A DNA stretch of 64,000 nt from an uncultured Lachnospiraceae bacterium. Its GTDB lineage: Bacteria; Bacillota; Clostridia; Lachnospirales; Lachnospiraceae. The notes beneath the pieces were generated by a model. The model did not search any database. It was given only the letters and a program-made list of their open reading frames with translations, and had not been told where the DNA came from. Shown piece after piece: positions 25,647-33,103 of this stretch. Made by a program: the position numbers and the translations under genes. How positions within the stretch are numbered: position 1 is the first letter of the stretch; the number at the start of each line of letters is the position of its first letter. Location: NCBI GenBank assembly GCA_910585965.1, contig CAJUHH010000009.1:79536-143535 (forward strand), written 5' to 3'.

Positions 25647-25800
25647 ATAAATTCCTCCGATTTTTGCTATTTTGGGGCAATCTGACGAGGCGGTAATGGA
25701 ATTTTCTACTGCCTTTTTACTCCCATGTGTATATTTTACTAAAATTGTCTGCACATTACAAGCAAAATAAAACAATTTGAACAGTAAATTTGTTACTTTA

Positions 25801-25829
25801 TTGACTTTCACGCGTTGAAGTGATATATT
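25801..25829 (+). promoter_or_regulatory. Sigma-A promoter of aroF-tyrA-aroA
   Basis: TTGACT (25801-25806), a 17-base spacer, then TATATT (25824-25829), 60 bases before the aroF start. The predicted RNA start is near 25836, so the leader is too short for a T-box. Confidence 0.8.
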
Positions 25830-25889
25830 GTCCATGTGCAAAACGCACGGAAGCAAATGAACAAAAACAGAAATGGAGCAAAGAAAGCC

Positions 25890-26948
25890 ATGATTATTGT
25901 AATGAAACCCAATGCCGCACAGCAAAGCATTGATTCTGTGGTATCTTATATTGAAAACAACGGGCTGTCCACCCATCTTTCCGCCGGGGAAGAAGTTACC
26001 ATTATCGGTATTGTCGGCGACAAGACCAAACTTCCCACAGACAACCTGATCAGTTTCAAAGATGTGGACCGTATCGTCCCTGTTACGGAAACCTATAAGC
26101 TTGCCAACCGCAAATTCCATCCCGATCCTTCCAGCATCCAGGTAGGCAATACATGGATCGGCCCGGGTTCCATGTCCATTATGGCTGGCCCCTGCGCCGT
26201 GGAATCGGAAGAGCAGTTGATGTGCATCGCCCGGGCCGTAAAAAAATCCGGCGCTTCCATTCTGCGCGGAGGCGCTTACAAGCCAAGGACTTCCCCTTAC
26301 TCTTTCCAAGGGCTTGAAGAAGAAGGCCTTCGCTACATGCAGACCGCCGGCAGGGAAACGGGGCTTGCGACGATTTGCGAAGTCGTGTGCCAGGAAGCCA
26401 TTGACGCTGCCGTAAAATACGTGGATATGATCCAGATCGGCGCAAGAAACATGCAGAATTTCATCCTTTTAAAAGAAGCAGGACGTTCCGGGCTTCCTGT
26501 CCTTTTAAAAAGGGGACTGTGCGCCACGATCGATGAATGGCTGAACGCCGCCGAATATATTATCGCGGAAGGGAATCCCAACGTCGTATTGTGCGAACGG
26601 GGCATCCGTACCTTCGAAACGGCCACCCGGAATACGCTCGACTTGAGCGCGATCCCCGTCCTTAAGGAAAAAACCCACCTTCCGGTCATCGCGGACCCGT
26701 CCCATTCCACCGGGTCTTACAAGTATGTAGCGCCTATGGCGAAAGCTGCCGTAGCCTGCGGCGCGGACGGTCTGATGATCGAGGTTCATAACAATCCGGC
26801 CTGCGCCCTTTCCGACGGCCCGCAGTCGCTGACCTTTCAGAAATTTGACCGGCTGACCAGGGAATTAGAACCGTTCTGCGCTTTGGCAGGACGCAGTTTT
26901 GAGCGATTTGACGGACAGGCATCCGACTGCCATAGGACGGGAGAATAA
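25890..26948 (+). CDS. aroF: 3-deoxy-7-phosphoheptulonate (DAHP) synthase, type I beta
   Basis: Catalyses condensation of phosphoenolpyruvate with erythrose 4-phosphate, the first shikimate step. The 352-residue protein has an N-terminal ferredoxin/ACT-like regulatory domain (MIIVMKPNAAQQSIDSVVSYIENNG..., residues 1-70) and then the TIM barrel. Motifs are SIMAGPCAVES, ILRGGAYKPRTSPYSFQG, IGARNMQNF, CERGIRTFE and PVIADPSHSTGSY. The ATG at 25890 follows GGAGCAAAG; upstream in-frame codons lack signals. It is the first gene of an aromatic amino acid operon with tyrA and aroA. The regulatory N-domain implies feedback inhibition by an aromatic amino acid. Confidence 0.96.
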   Translation: MIIVMKPNAAQQSIDSVVSYIENNGLSTHLSAGEEVTIIGIVGDKTKLPTDNLISFKDVDRIVPVTETYKLANRKFHPDPSSIQVGNTWIGPGSMSIMAGPCAVESEEQLMCIARAVKKSGASILRGGAYKPRTSPYSFQGLEEEGLRYMQTAGRETGLATICEVVCQEAIDAAVKYVDMIQIGARNMQNFILLKEAGRSGLPVLLKRGLCATIDEWLNAAEYIIAEGNPNVVLCERGIRTFETATRNTLDLSAIPVLKEKTHLPVIADPSHSTGSYKYVAPMAKAAVACGADGLMIEVHNNPACALSDGPQSLTFQKFDRLTRELEPFCALAGRSFERFDGQASDCHRTGE

Positions 26949-26951
26949 GGT

Positions 26952-28052
26952 ATGAACAGATTAAACATAGGATTTATCGGCCTTGGATTGATCGGAGGTT
27001 CCATTGCCAAAGCGCTCAGGGCTTCCATGCCGGATATCGGGATCATCGTATACGACATTGATGAAAAAACGCGGGAACTGGCCAAAAGCGATGGTATTGC
27101 CAGCCAGACTGTCTCCTCCATCGACGCATCTTTTTCCTCTTGTAACTATATTTTCCTGTGTGCGCCGGTATCCATGAACGCGGAAAACCTGGCTGCGTTA
27201 ACGCCATTTCTTTCCCCTTCCTGCATCCTGACCGATGTAGGAAGCGTAAAATCAGGCATCCATGAACGTATCGAAGCCTTGGGGCTTGGCGGCCAGTTTA
27301 TCGGCGGCCATCCGATGGCCGGGAGCGAGCGCTACGGGTATGCGAATTCCAAAGCCCGGCTTCTGGAAAATGCTTATTATATCCTGACGCCCGCGTCGCA
27401 AACAAGACCCGAGCAATTAGAGGATTACCAAAATCTTGTGACGGCCATGGGCGCGATTCCCCTCGTTCTGGACGCAAAACAGCACGATTATATCACGGCG
27501 GCCATCAGCCACCTTCCCCATATTATCGCTTCTTCCCTCGTCAACTTGGTAAAAGAAAGCGATTCCGAAGAAGGAATCATGAAAATGATCGCCGCCGGAG
27601 GTTTTAAGGATATTACCAGAATTGCCTCCTCCTCTCCCGATATGTGGCAGCAGATCTGCCTGACAAACACGGACAACATCGCCCATCTGCTGGAGGATTA
27701 TATAGAGGCGTTATCTGCCGTCAGAAATAAACTCCGGGCGAAAGACGCCCATGTGTTATACGATTTTTTCAACAACGCCCGCATTTACCGCGATTCTTTT
27801 ATCGAAGCTTCCAGCGGGCCGATCAAAAAATCCTATTCCATTACGCTCGATATCGCGGATGAAACCGGCGCGCTGGCCTCAATCGCCACCATGCTCGCTT
27901 TAAACCATATCAGCATAAAAAATATCGGCATCGTCCATAACCGGGAACTGGAAGAAGGGGCTTTGCGGATCGAATTCTATGAAGAAAAGGATATCGAAAC
28001 CGCATCCCATATTCTTCAGGGCAGGGGTTATGCGATCCACGCTAAAAAATAA
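26952..28052 (+). CDS. tyrA: Prephenate dehydrogenase with C-terminal ACT domain
   Basis: Oxidatively decarboxylates prephenate to 4-hydroxyphenylpyruvate in tyrosine synthesis. The 366-residue protein has a Rossmann motif GFIGLGLIGGSIAKAL (7-22), a catalytic region IGGHPMAGSERYGYANS (His and Arg for substrate), SHLPHIIASSLVNLV, and a C-terminal ACT domain (SITLDIADETGALASIATMLALNHISIKNIGIVHNRE, about 292-330) for tyrosine feedback. It starts four bases after the aroF stop, with AATAAGG upstream. It is part of the aroF-tyrA-aroA operon. Confidence 0.96.
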   Translation: MNRLNIGFIGLGLIGGSIAKALRASMPDIGIIVYDIDEKTRELAKSDGIASQTVSSIDASFSSCNYIFLCAPVSMNAENLAALTPFLSPSCILTDVGSVKSGIHERIEALGLGGQFIGGHPMAGSERYGYANSKARLLENAYYILTPASQTRPEQLEDYQNLVTAMGAIPLVLDAKQHDYITAAISHLPHIIASSLVNLVKESDSEEGIMKMIAAGGFKDITRIASSSPDMWQQICLTNTDNIAHLLEDYIEALSAVRNKLRAKDAHVLYDFFNNARIYRDSFIEASSGPIKKSYSITLDIADETGALASIATMLALNHISIKNIGIVHNRELEEGALRIEFYEEKDIETASHILQGRGYAIHAKK

Positions 28053-28065
28053 AACGGAGGTTATC

Positions 28066-29358
28066 ATGAAATTCCATCATGCCAAACGACTGAAAGGGGA
28101 AATTACCGTCCCTGGCGATAAATCCATCTCCCACCGCGCCGTCATGTTCGGCGCCCTGTCCGAAGGGAAAACAGAAGTTTCCAATTTTCTCCAGGGAGCA
28201 GACTGCCTGTCCACCATTGATTGTTTCCGCCGCCTCGGCATTGAGATCGCCTGCCGGGACCATACCATTACGATCTGCGGCAAAGGGCTGGACGGCCTGT
28301 CCGCCCCTTCCCGCATTCTGGATGCTGGGAACAGCGGCACTACTACCCGGCTGATTTCCGGCATTCTTTCCGCCCAGCCGTTCACCACGACGCTTACCGG
28401 CGATGCCTCCATACAAAAGCGTCCTATGAAGCGGATCATAGAGCCGCTTTCCATGATGGGTGCCAATATCGAAAGCCTGAGCGGCAACGGATGCGCACCG
28501 CTGCGAATCAAAGGCGCGCCGCTGCACGGAATCCATTACCGTTCCAAAGTCGCTTCCGCGCAAGTCAAATCCGCGATACTTCTCGCCGGATTGTACGCAG
28601 AAGGAGAAACTGCCGTTACCGAACCCGTTTTAAGCCGCAATCATTCGGAACTGATGCTGCGGGCTTTCGGCGCGGATATCCGTTCTGAAGGCGCTACTGC
28701 CGTTATTTCCCCCCGTCCCCGCCTCACCGGCCAGAAAATCCGCGTTCCGGGAGATATTTCCTCTGCCGCCTATTTCATCGCTGCAGGGCTTCTCGTCCCC
28801 GGTTCTGACATCCTCATCCGCAACGTAGGGATCAATCCCACCCGGGACGGCATCCTGAAAGCGGCAAGGGCGATGGGCGGCCGCATCTTTCTGCTCAATG
28901 AAAATTATGAGGGCGAGCCTACTGCAGATCTGCATGTTACTTACAGCCCGCTCCACGGCACGGTAATTGAGGGCGGCATGATCCCAACCCTGATCGACGA
29001 GCTTCCGATTATTGCCGTTATGGCCGCTGCTGCCAGCGGAACTACCATCATCCGGGATGCGGCGGAATTAAAGGTCAAAGAATCCAACCGCATCGATGTC
29101 ATGGTTCGGAACCTCTCCGCCATGGGATGTTCCATTACCGGCACGGAAGACGGCATGGTCATTGAAGGAAACGGTTCGTCCGAACTGCCTTTCAAAGGCA
29201 CCGTCATCGATTCTTTCGCCGACCACCGAATCGCCATGAGTTTTGCCATCGCTTCCCTCCTTGCGGACGGGGAAACAGAAATCAAAGGCGGCGAATGCGT
29301 ATCTATCAGCTATCCCGGCTTTTATGCTGACCTTGAATCACTGGTTGAAGCCGAATAG
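28066..29358 (+). CDS. aroA: 3-phosphoshikimate 1-carboxyvinyltransferase (EPSP synthase)
   Basis: Transfers enolpyruvyl from PEP to shikimate 3-phosphate. The 430-residue protein has GDKSISHRAVMFGALSEGKTEVSNFL (near residues 15-40), DAGNSGTTTRLISGIL (92-107), ASAQVKSAILLAGLYAEG, the ESNRIDVMVRNLSAMG segment and DHRIAMSFAIASLLADG. These cover both PEP- and shikimate-binding loops. The ATG at 28066 has ACGGAGG upstream, a few bases after the tyrA stop; the open frame that overlaps tyrA is not the real start. It is the last gene of the operon, followed by a strong terminator. Confidence 0.97.
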   Translation: MKFHHAKRLKGEITVPGDKSISHRAVMFGALSEGKTEVSNFLQGADCLSTIDCFRRLGIEIACRDHTITICGKGLDGLSAPSRILDAGNSGTTTRLISGILSAQPFTTTLTGDASIQKRPMKRIIEPLSMMGANIESLSGNGCAPLRIKGAPLHGIHYRSKVASAQVKSAILLAGLYAEGETAVTEPVLSRNHSELMLRAFGADIRSEGATAVISPRPRLTGQKIRVPGDISSAAYFIAAGLLVPGSDILIRNVGINPTRDGILKAARAMGGRIFLLNENYEGEPTADLHVTYSPLHGTVIEGGMIPTLIDELPIIAVMAAAASGTTIIRDAAELKVKESNRIDVMVRNLSAMGCSITGTEDGMVIEGNGSSELPFKGTVIDSFADHRIAMSFAIASLLADGETEIKGGECVSISYPGFYADLESLVEAE

Positions 29359-29420
29359 AGGAGAGACTTGCTGACATATTTCAATTGGAGGTCTATGTGC
29401 AGAACTTTCCTGTAAAGTAA

Positions 29421-29463
29421 AAAACCTGGCAAAGGATTTTTCCTTCCGCCAGGTTTTATTTTT
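29421..29463. terminator. Bidirectional terminator between aroA and the PilZ gene
   Basis: AAAACCTGGC (29421-29430) and GCCAGGTTTT (29448-29457) form a perfect 10-bp stem followed by ATTTTTTT on the plus strand; the A-rich 5' side gives a T run on the minus strand. Confidence 0.9.
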
Positions 29464-29802
29464 TTACATGATTTCCGATTTTTCCAGTTCCTCATATACC
29501 TCGATACGAAACATGTCTATTTCCGACAATCCCATGAACTCCGCACCATAAAACTTTTTTTCCCCATGGTCTACTTCCCTTACGATCTTCAGTAAAACGG
29601 GAATTATTTCTTTGGTCCAGATGATGATCGATGATTGATAGATGGACCCCACTTCCAGCATTTCCGTACAAAAAAAGCCGACTCCTGATTTGGATATGTC
29701 CTTGATCTCAATCGTAACCTCCTCATCTATGCCGCTGTCAATCCTGCGAACTGTTATCGTGGATTCCAGCTTCATTCTTCTCGCTTTCCTACGCTCTTCC
29801 AT
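29464..29802 (-). CDS. PilZ domain protein (c-di-GMP receptor)
   Basis: A 112-residue single-domain protein. The N-terminal RRKARR (residues 4-9) supplies the RxxxR motif, and DISKSGVGFF (34-43) is the (D/N)xSxxG motif; together they bind cyclic di-GMP. The rest is the six-stranded PilZ barrel and a final helix (EIDMFRIEVYEELEKS). There is no membrane segment. It stands alone, convergent with aroA, so it may act as a free adaptor in motility or exopolysaccharide control. The ATG is preceded by a modest GGGGTC signal. Confidence 0.9.
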   Translation of the reverse strand: MEERRKARRMKLESTITVRRIDSGIDEEVTIEIKDISKSGVGFFCTEMLEVGSIYQSSIIIWTKEIIPVLLKIVREVDHGEKKFYGAEFMGLSEIDMFRIEVYEELEKSEIM

Positions 29803-30017
29803 GACCCCTTAACACTCCTCTTAGTAGTAAAATCATTCCCCCGTTTAAAACAATAAGGCCTCTTTCCACGAATCGCCCTTACTAATTAAGAATATAACAT
29901 TATTTATATTTTGTAAAGAATTCTGTCACAAACATTCATTTTTTGTGTATCAGACACCTTTCGGACTATCTATAGGGTATTTCATCCAGCGTTACCGCAT
30001 CCTCATGTTATCAGTGT

Positions 30018-30242
30018 TATTTTTTAAACAATTCCGAATGCGTACCAATCCGGCTCCACATGGCATTCCCTGCATCCGGCATAATCACCACTTAAGTTAT
30101 GGTCATGATATTTTGGATCTAATTTTTTGCCCTCTACAATCGTACTGATTACCTCAAAAAGCTTGTCAATATCTTTCCCCTGCTTTTTCGACAGTTTCAA
30201 ATCCCGCTTAAACTGGTTGGTGAATCTAACTTCATATTTCAT
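30018..30242 (-). pseudogene. yafQ: Broken YafQ/RelE-type toxin gene
   Basis: The first 62 residues are an intact YafQ-family start (MKYEVRFTNQFKRDLKLSKKQGKD..., LSGDYAGCRECHVEPDW). Right after the EPDW block the frame changes. The next bases, read one base over, encode GTHSELFKK-stop, the exact C-terminal tail expected of YafQ (normally RTGTHSELF). About 18 residues between them (the strand with the catalytic His region) are gone, and the remaining frame ends after YAFGIV. The toxin should be inactive. It overlaps the antitoxin gene by eleven bases. Confidence 0.85.
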
Positions 30243-30510
30243 CCAGAGCCTCCTTTAAATCAGTGAGGCTCTTATATCCTCTTACATTCGGGTCAGCGGC
30301 AATCCGCCTCCCCTCCGCTATAGCTGCTGCTGTTATTTCGTTTGGCGTATTCAGCTTTAAAGAAAAAGGTATACCATTTTCCCGAATAGTCTGTCTTAAG
30401 AACATATTTACTGCCGTAGTCATATTCAGACCAAGTTCTGCAAAGATATTCTCTGCCGCTTCTTTCACCGCTTTGTCCGTTCGTATATTTAAATTCGTTA
30501 CCGTTGCCAT
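30232..30510 (-). CDS. DinJ/RelB-type antitoxin
   Basis: A 92-residue antitoxin with an N-terminal ribbon-helix-helix domain (TNLNIRTDKAVKEAAENIFAELGLNMTTAVNMFLRQTIRENGIPF) and a C-terminal extended toxin-binding part (GYKSLTDLKEALDEI). The IPF motif following the RHH is typical of DinJ. The ATG has GAGGAG upstream. Its partner YafQ is broken, so this is an orphan; it can still autorepress through the operator-like repeat CATAG...CTATG around 30534-30552 and could cross-neutralise other toxins. Confidence 0.88.
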   Translation of the reverse strand: MATVTNLNIRTDKAVKEAAENIFAELGLNMTTAVNMFLRQTIRENGIPFSLKLNTPNEITAAAIAEGRRIAADPNVRGYKSLTDLKEALDEI

Positions 30511-30554
30511 ATTATATATCTCCTCTTTTACGCATAGTATACTGTCCTATGTTT

Positions 30555-30583
30555 ATTATACGCAAACTGCTTTGCATCGTCAA
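30555..30583 (-). promoter_or_regulatory. Promoter of the dinJ-yafQ locus
   Basis: On the minus strand TTGACG (30583-30578), a 17-base spacer, then TATAAT (30560-30555). An inverted repeat between the promoter and the start codon is a likely DinJ operator. Confidence 0.8.
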
Positions 30584-30608
30584 TATAATATGTGCATAAT
30601 AAACGAAT

Positions 30609-31643
30609 TTACTGAATCAACATTGCATCCCCAAAGCTAAAAAAGCGGTATTTCTCTTCCACCGCCTCTTTATAAGCCTCCAAGACATTCTCCCTCCCCG
30701 CCAATGCGGAAACGAGCATGACAAGCGTAGACTCCGGCAAATGGAAATTTGTAACCAATGCGTCCATTACCTTAAAACGGTAGCCGGGATAAATAAAAAT
30801 ATCGGTGTCGCCGCTGCATTCCCTTAGCAGGCCGTTATCATCCGCAGCGCTTTCCACCGTCCTGCAGCTGGTCGTCCCGACGCAGACCACCCTTTTCCCC
30901 GCACGTTTTGCCCGGTTGATCTTTTCTGCCGCATCTTCCGGCACATGATAAAACTCGGAATGCATATGGTGTTCCAATATATTCTCTGCCTTCACCGGAC
31001 GGAACGTGCCAAGGCCCACATGGAGAGTCACGTAAGCAATATCCACTCCCTTTTCCTTTATTTTTTTCAAAAGCTCCTCCGTAAAATGAAGACCTGCTGT
31101 CGGAGCTGCCGCCGACCCTTCATATTTGGCATACACCGTCTGGTATCGGCTTTTATCCTCCAGTTTATGGGTAATATAGGGAGGCAGGGGCATTTCCCCC
31201 AGCCGGTCCAGCACTTCCTCAAATACCCCCTGGTAAGTAAAGCGCACCAAACGGTTTCCCTCTTCCACTATTTCCAGGATTTCCCCTTTCAGGATGCCGC
31301 CCCCGAAGTCGATGACCGTTCCCGGCCTCGCTTTTTTCCCTGGCTTCGCCAGAGTCTCCCATACATCCTTTTCCCGACGTTTTAACAACAGCAATTCCAC
31401 TGCTGCCCCGGTCGCCTCCCTGACTCCCAGCAGCCTGGCCGGAATTACCTTTGTATTATTCAGCACCAGACAATCGCCCGGTGCCAAATAATCGGTTATT
31501 TCACGGAAAAAATGATGCTCCCGCTCCCCTGTATTTTTATCTAATACAAGAAGCCTGGAAGCGGAGCGGTCTTCCAGGGGATCCTGCGCAATCAGTTCGT
31601 CCGGCAGATCAAAATAAAAATCGGATTTTTTCCATTCTCTCAT
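30609..31643 (-). CDS. queA: S-adenosylmethionine:tRNA ribosyltransferase-isomerase
   Basis: Adds the ribosyl moiety of SAM to preQ1-modified tRNA, giving epoxyqueuosine. The 344-residue protein has the family blocks FYFDLPDELIAQDPLEDRSASRLLVLDK, DCLVLNNTKVIPARLLG, PLPPYI, YQTVYAKYEGSAAAPTAGLHFTEELL, ITLHVG-like VTLHVGLGTFRPV, RVVCVGTTSCRTVES and ALVTNFHLPESTLVMLVSALAG. Length is standard. Its ATG shares one base with the stop of the aminopeptidase gene (TAATG), so it is translationally coupled as the last gene of pheS-pheT-apeB-queA. It has no visible terminator of its own. Confidence 0.97.
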   Translation of the reverse strand: MREWKKSDFYFDLPDELIAQDPLEDRSASRLLVLDKNTGEREHHFFREITDYLAPGDCLVLNNTKVIPARLLGVREATGAAVELLLLKRREKDVWETLAKPGKKARPGTVIDFGGGILKGEILEIVEEGNRLVRFTYQGVFEEVLDRLGEMPLPPYITHKLEDKSRYQTVYAKYEGSAAAPTAGLHFTEELLKKIKEKGVDIAYVTLHVGLGTFRPVKAENILEHHMHSEFYHVPEDAAEKINRAKRAGKRVVCVGTTSCRTVESAADDNGLLRECSGDTDIFIYPGYRFKVMDALVTNFHLPESTLVMLVSALAGRENVLEAYKEAVEEKYRFFSFGDAMLIQ

Positions 31644-33064
31644 TATATTTTCTCTGCTCTCTTCAAAAATGCCTGATAGCCCCTCTTTGCTTCATACACG
31701 TCAGCTTTGCTCGTCGCTTCCCAAGGCGCATGCATATTCAGTACGGCCACGCCGCTGTCAATCACATTCATTCCATAAAGCGCTAGGATATAAGCGATCG
31801 TTCCGCCGCCGCCCAGATCTACCCTGCCCAGTTCGGCCGTCTGGAAATGCACGTTTTCTTTATCAAAAATATCCCGGATATGCCCCATATATTCCGCATT
31901 GGCATCGTTGGAACCCGCTTTTCCCCGAGAACCGGTAAACTTGTTGAATACCATGCCGTTTCCAAGATAAGCGACATTTTTCTTATCAAAGCTGGACGCG
32001 AAGGACGGATCAAAGGCGCTGCTCACATCAGAGGAAAGCATGCTGGAAGAGGCCAGGCACCGGCGCAGCTTCAGTTCGCTGTACTCCCCTGCCAGGTTCA
32101 TCACTTCCGCCACCATATTTTCAAAGAACTTGGATTCCATGCCGGTCGCCCCGACGCTTCCGATTTCCTCTTTATCTACCAGAATGCAGCATGCCGTTCT
32201 TTCCACCCCTTCGGTTTCCAGCATCGCTTTCAGGGAAGAGAATGCGCAGACTCTGTCATCCTGCCCATAGGCAAGAATCATGCTTCTGTCAAAGCCGGCT
32301 TCTCTCGCCCTGCCCGCCGGCACTACTTCCAGCTCCGCAGAAATAAAGTCTTCCTCTTCTATATCATAGCTTTCCTTCAAAATGGAAAGCACTCCTTTTT
32401 TCACTGCCTCTTTGGCATCTTTCTTATCTTTTTCATCCGCAGCATCTTTGTCGATGGAAAGGGGCTTATTGCCGATAATAATATCCAACGCTTCCCCTTC
32501 GATCACCTTAGATGCCTTTTTCTCCAATTGTTCCGCTGCCAGATGGATGAGCAGGTCTGAAACAAAAAATACCGGATCGCCTTCATTGTCGCCGATATTG
32601 ATTTCCACGGTCGTTCCATCCTTTTTCATCACTACGCCATGGATAGCAAGCGGAATTGTCACCCACTGGTATTTTTTAACGCCGCCATAGTAATGGGTAT
32701 CCAGATAAGCAAACCCGCCCTCCTCGTACATGGGATTCTGCTTCACATCCAGCCTAGGGGAATCAATATGAGCCCCAAGAATATTCATGCCCTCTTCCAT
32801 CGGTTTTTCCCCGATCTGGAACATGACAATGGATTTGTTCATGCAGACCGCATAAACCTTATCTCCCTTTTTCAAAGGCTGGTTCTCCTTCATCAGAGCC
32901 TGGAGTTCCTTATAGCCTTCCTGCTCGATCTGATTGACAATCAGGTCGATGCATTCCCTTTCCGTTTTGCCGTTATCCAAAAAATCCATATATTCTTTTG
33001 CATGCTGCTCCAATTCCTGAAGCTGGTTTTCGTCATAGGTTTCCCATACATTTTTCTTTTCCAT
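31643..33064 (-). CDS. apeB: M18 family aminopeptidase
   Basis: A 473-residue cytoplasmic metallo-aminopeptidase of the aspartyl aminopeptidase type. Metal-binding and catalytic blocks are NILGAHIDSPRLDVKQNP, GDNEGDPVFFVSDLLIHLA, CCILVDKEEIGSVGATGMES, SSDVSSAFDP, GSRGKAGSNDANAEYMGHI and NMHAPWEATSKADVYEAKRGYQAFL. The C-terminal HAPWE with the metal His is intact. I chose the ATG at 33064, with AAAGGAAAAAG upstream; an in-frame codon at 33100 lies only four bases after pheT and lacks a site. It is in one operon with pheST and queA. Confidence 0.93.
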   Translation of the reverse strand: MEKKNVWETYDENQLQELEQHAKEYMDFLDNGKTERECIDLIVNQIEQEGYKELQALMKENQPLKKGDKVYAVCMNKSIVMFQIGEKPMEEGMNILGAHIDSPRLDVKQNPMYEEGGFAYLDTHYYGGVKKYQWVTIPLAIHGVVMKKDGTTVEINIGDNEGDPVFFVSDLLIHLAAEQLEKKASKVIEGEALDIIIGNKPLSIDKDAADEKDKKDAKEAVKKGVLSILKESYDIEEEDFISAELEVVPAGRAREAGFDRSMILAYGQDDRVCAFSSLKAMLETEGVERTACCILVDKEEIGSVGATGMESKFFENMVAEVMNLAGEYSELKLRRCLASSSMLSSDVSSAFDPSFASSFDKKNVAYLGNGMVFNKFTGSRGKAGSNDANAEYMGHIRDIFDKENVHFQTAELGRVDLGGGGTIAYILALYGMNVIDSGVAVLNMHAPWEATSKADVYEAKRGYQAFLKRAEKI

Positions 33065-33103
33065 CTTCTTTTTCCTTTCTGATTTTTCTATCTTTTTCAT
33101 TTT

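Noticed and set aside
23559..26309. 916-codon open frame covering the EF-G-like gene and beyond
   Set aside because: The part beyond 25646 lies antisense in aroF and crosses the aroF promoter; the CGGAGG site at 25646 defines the real start.
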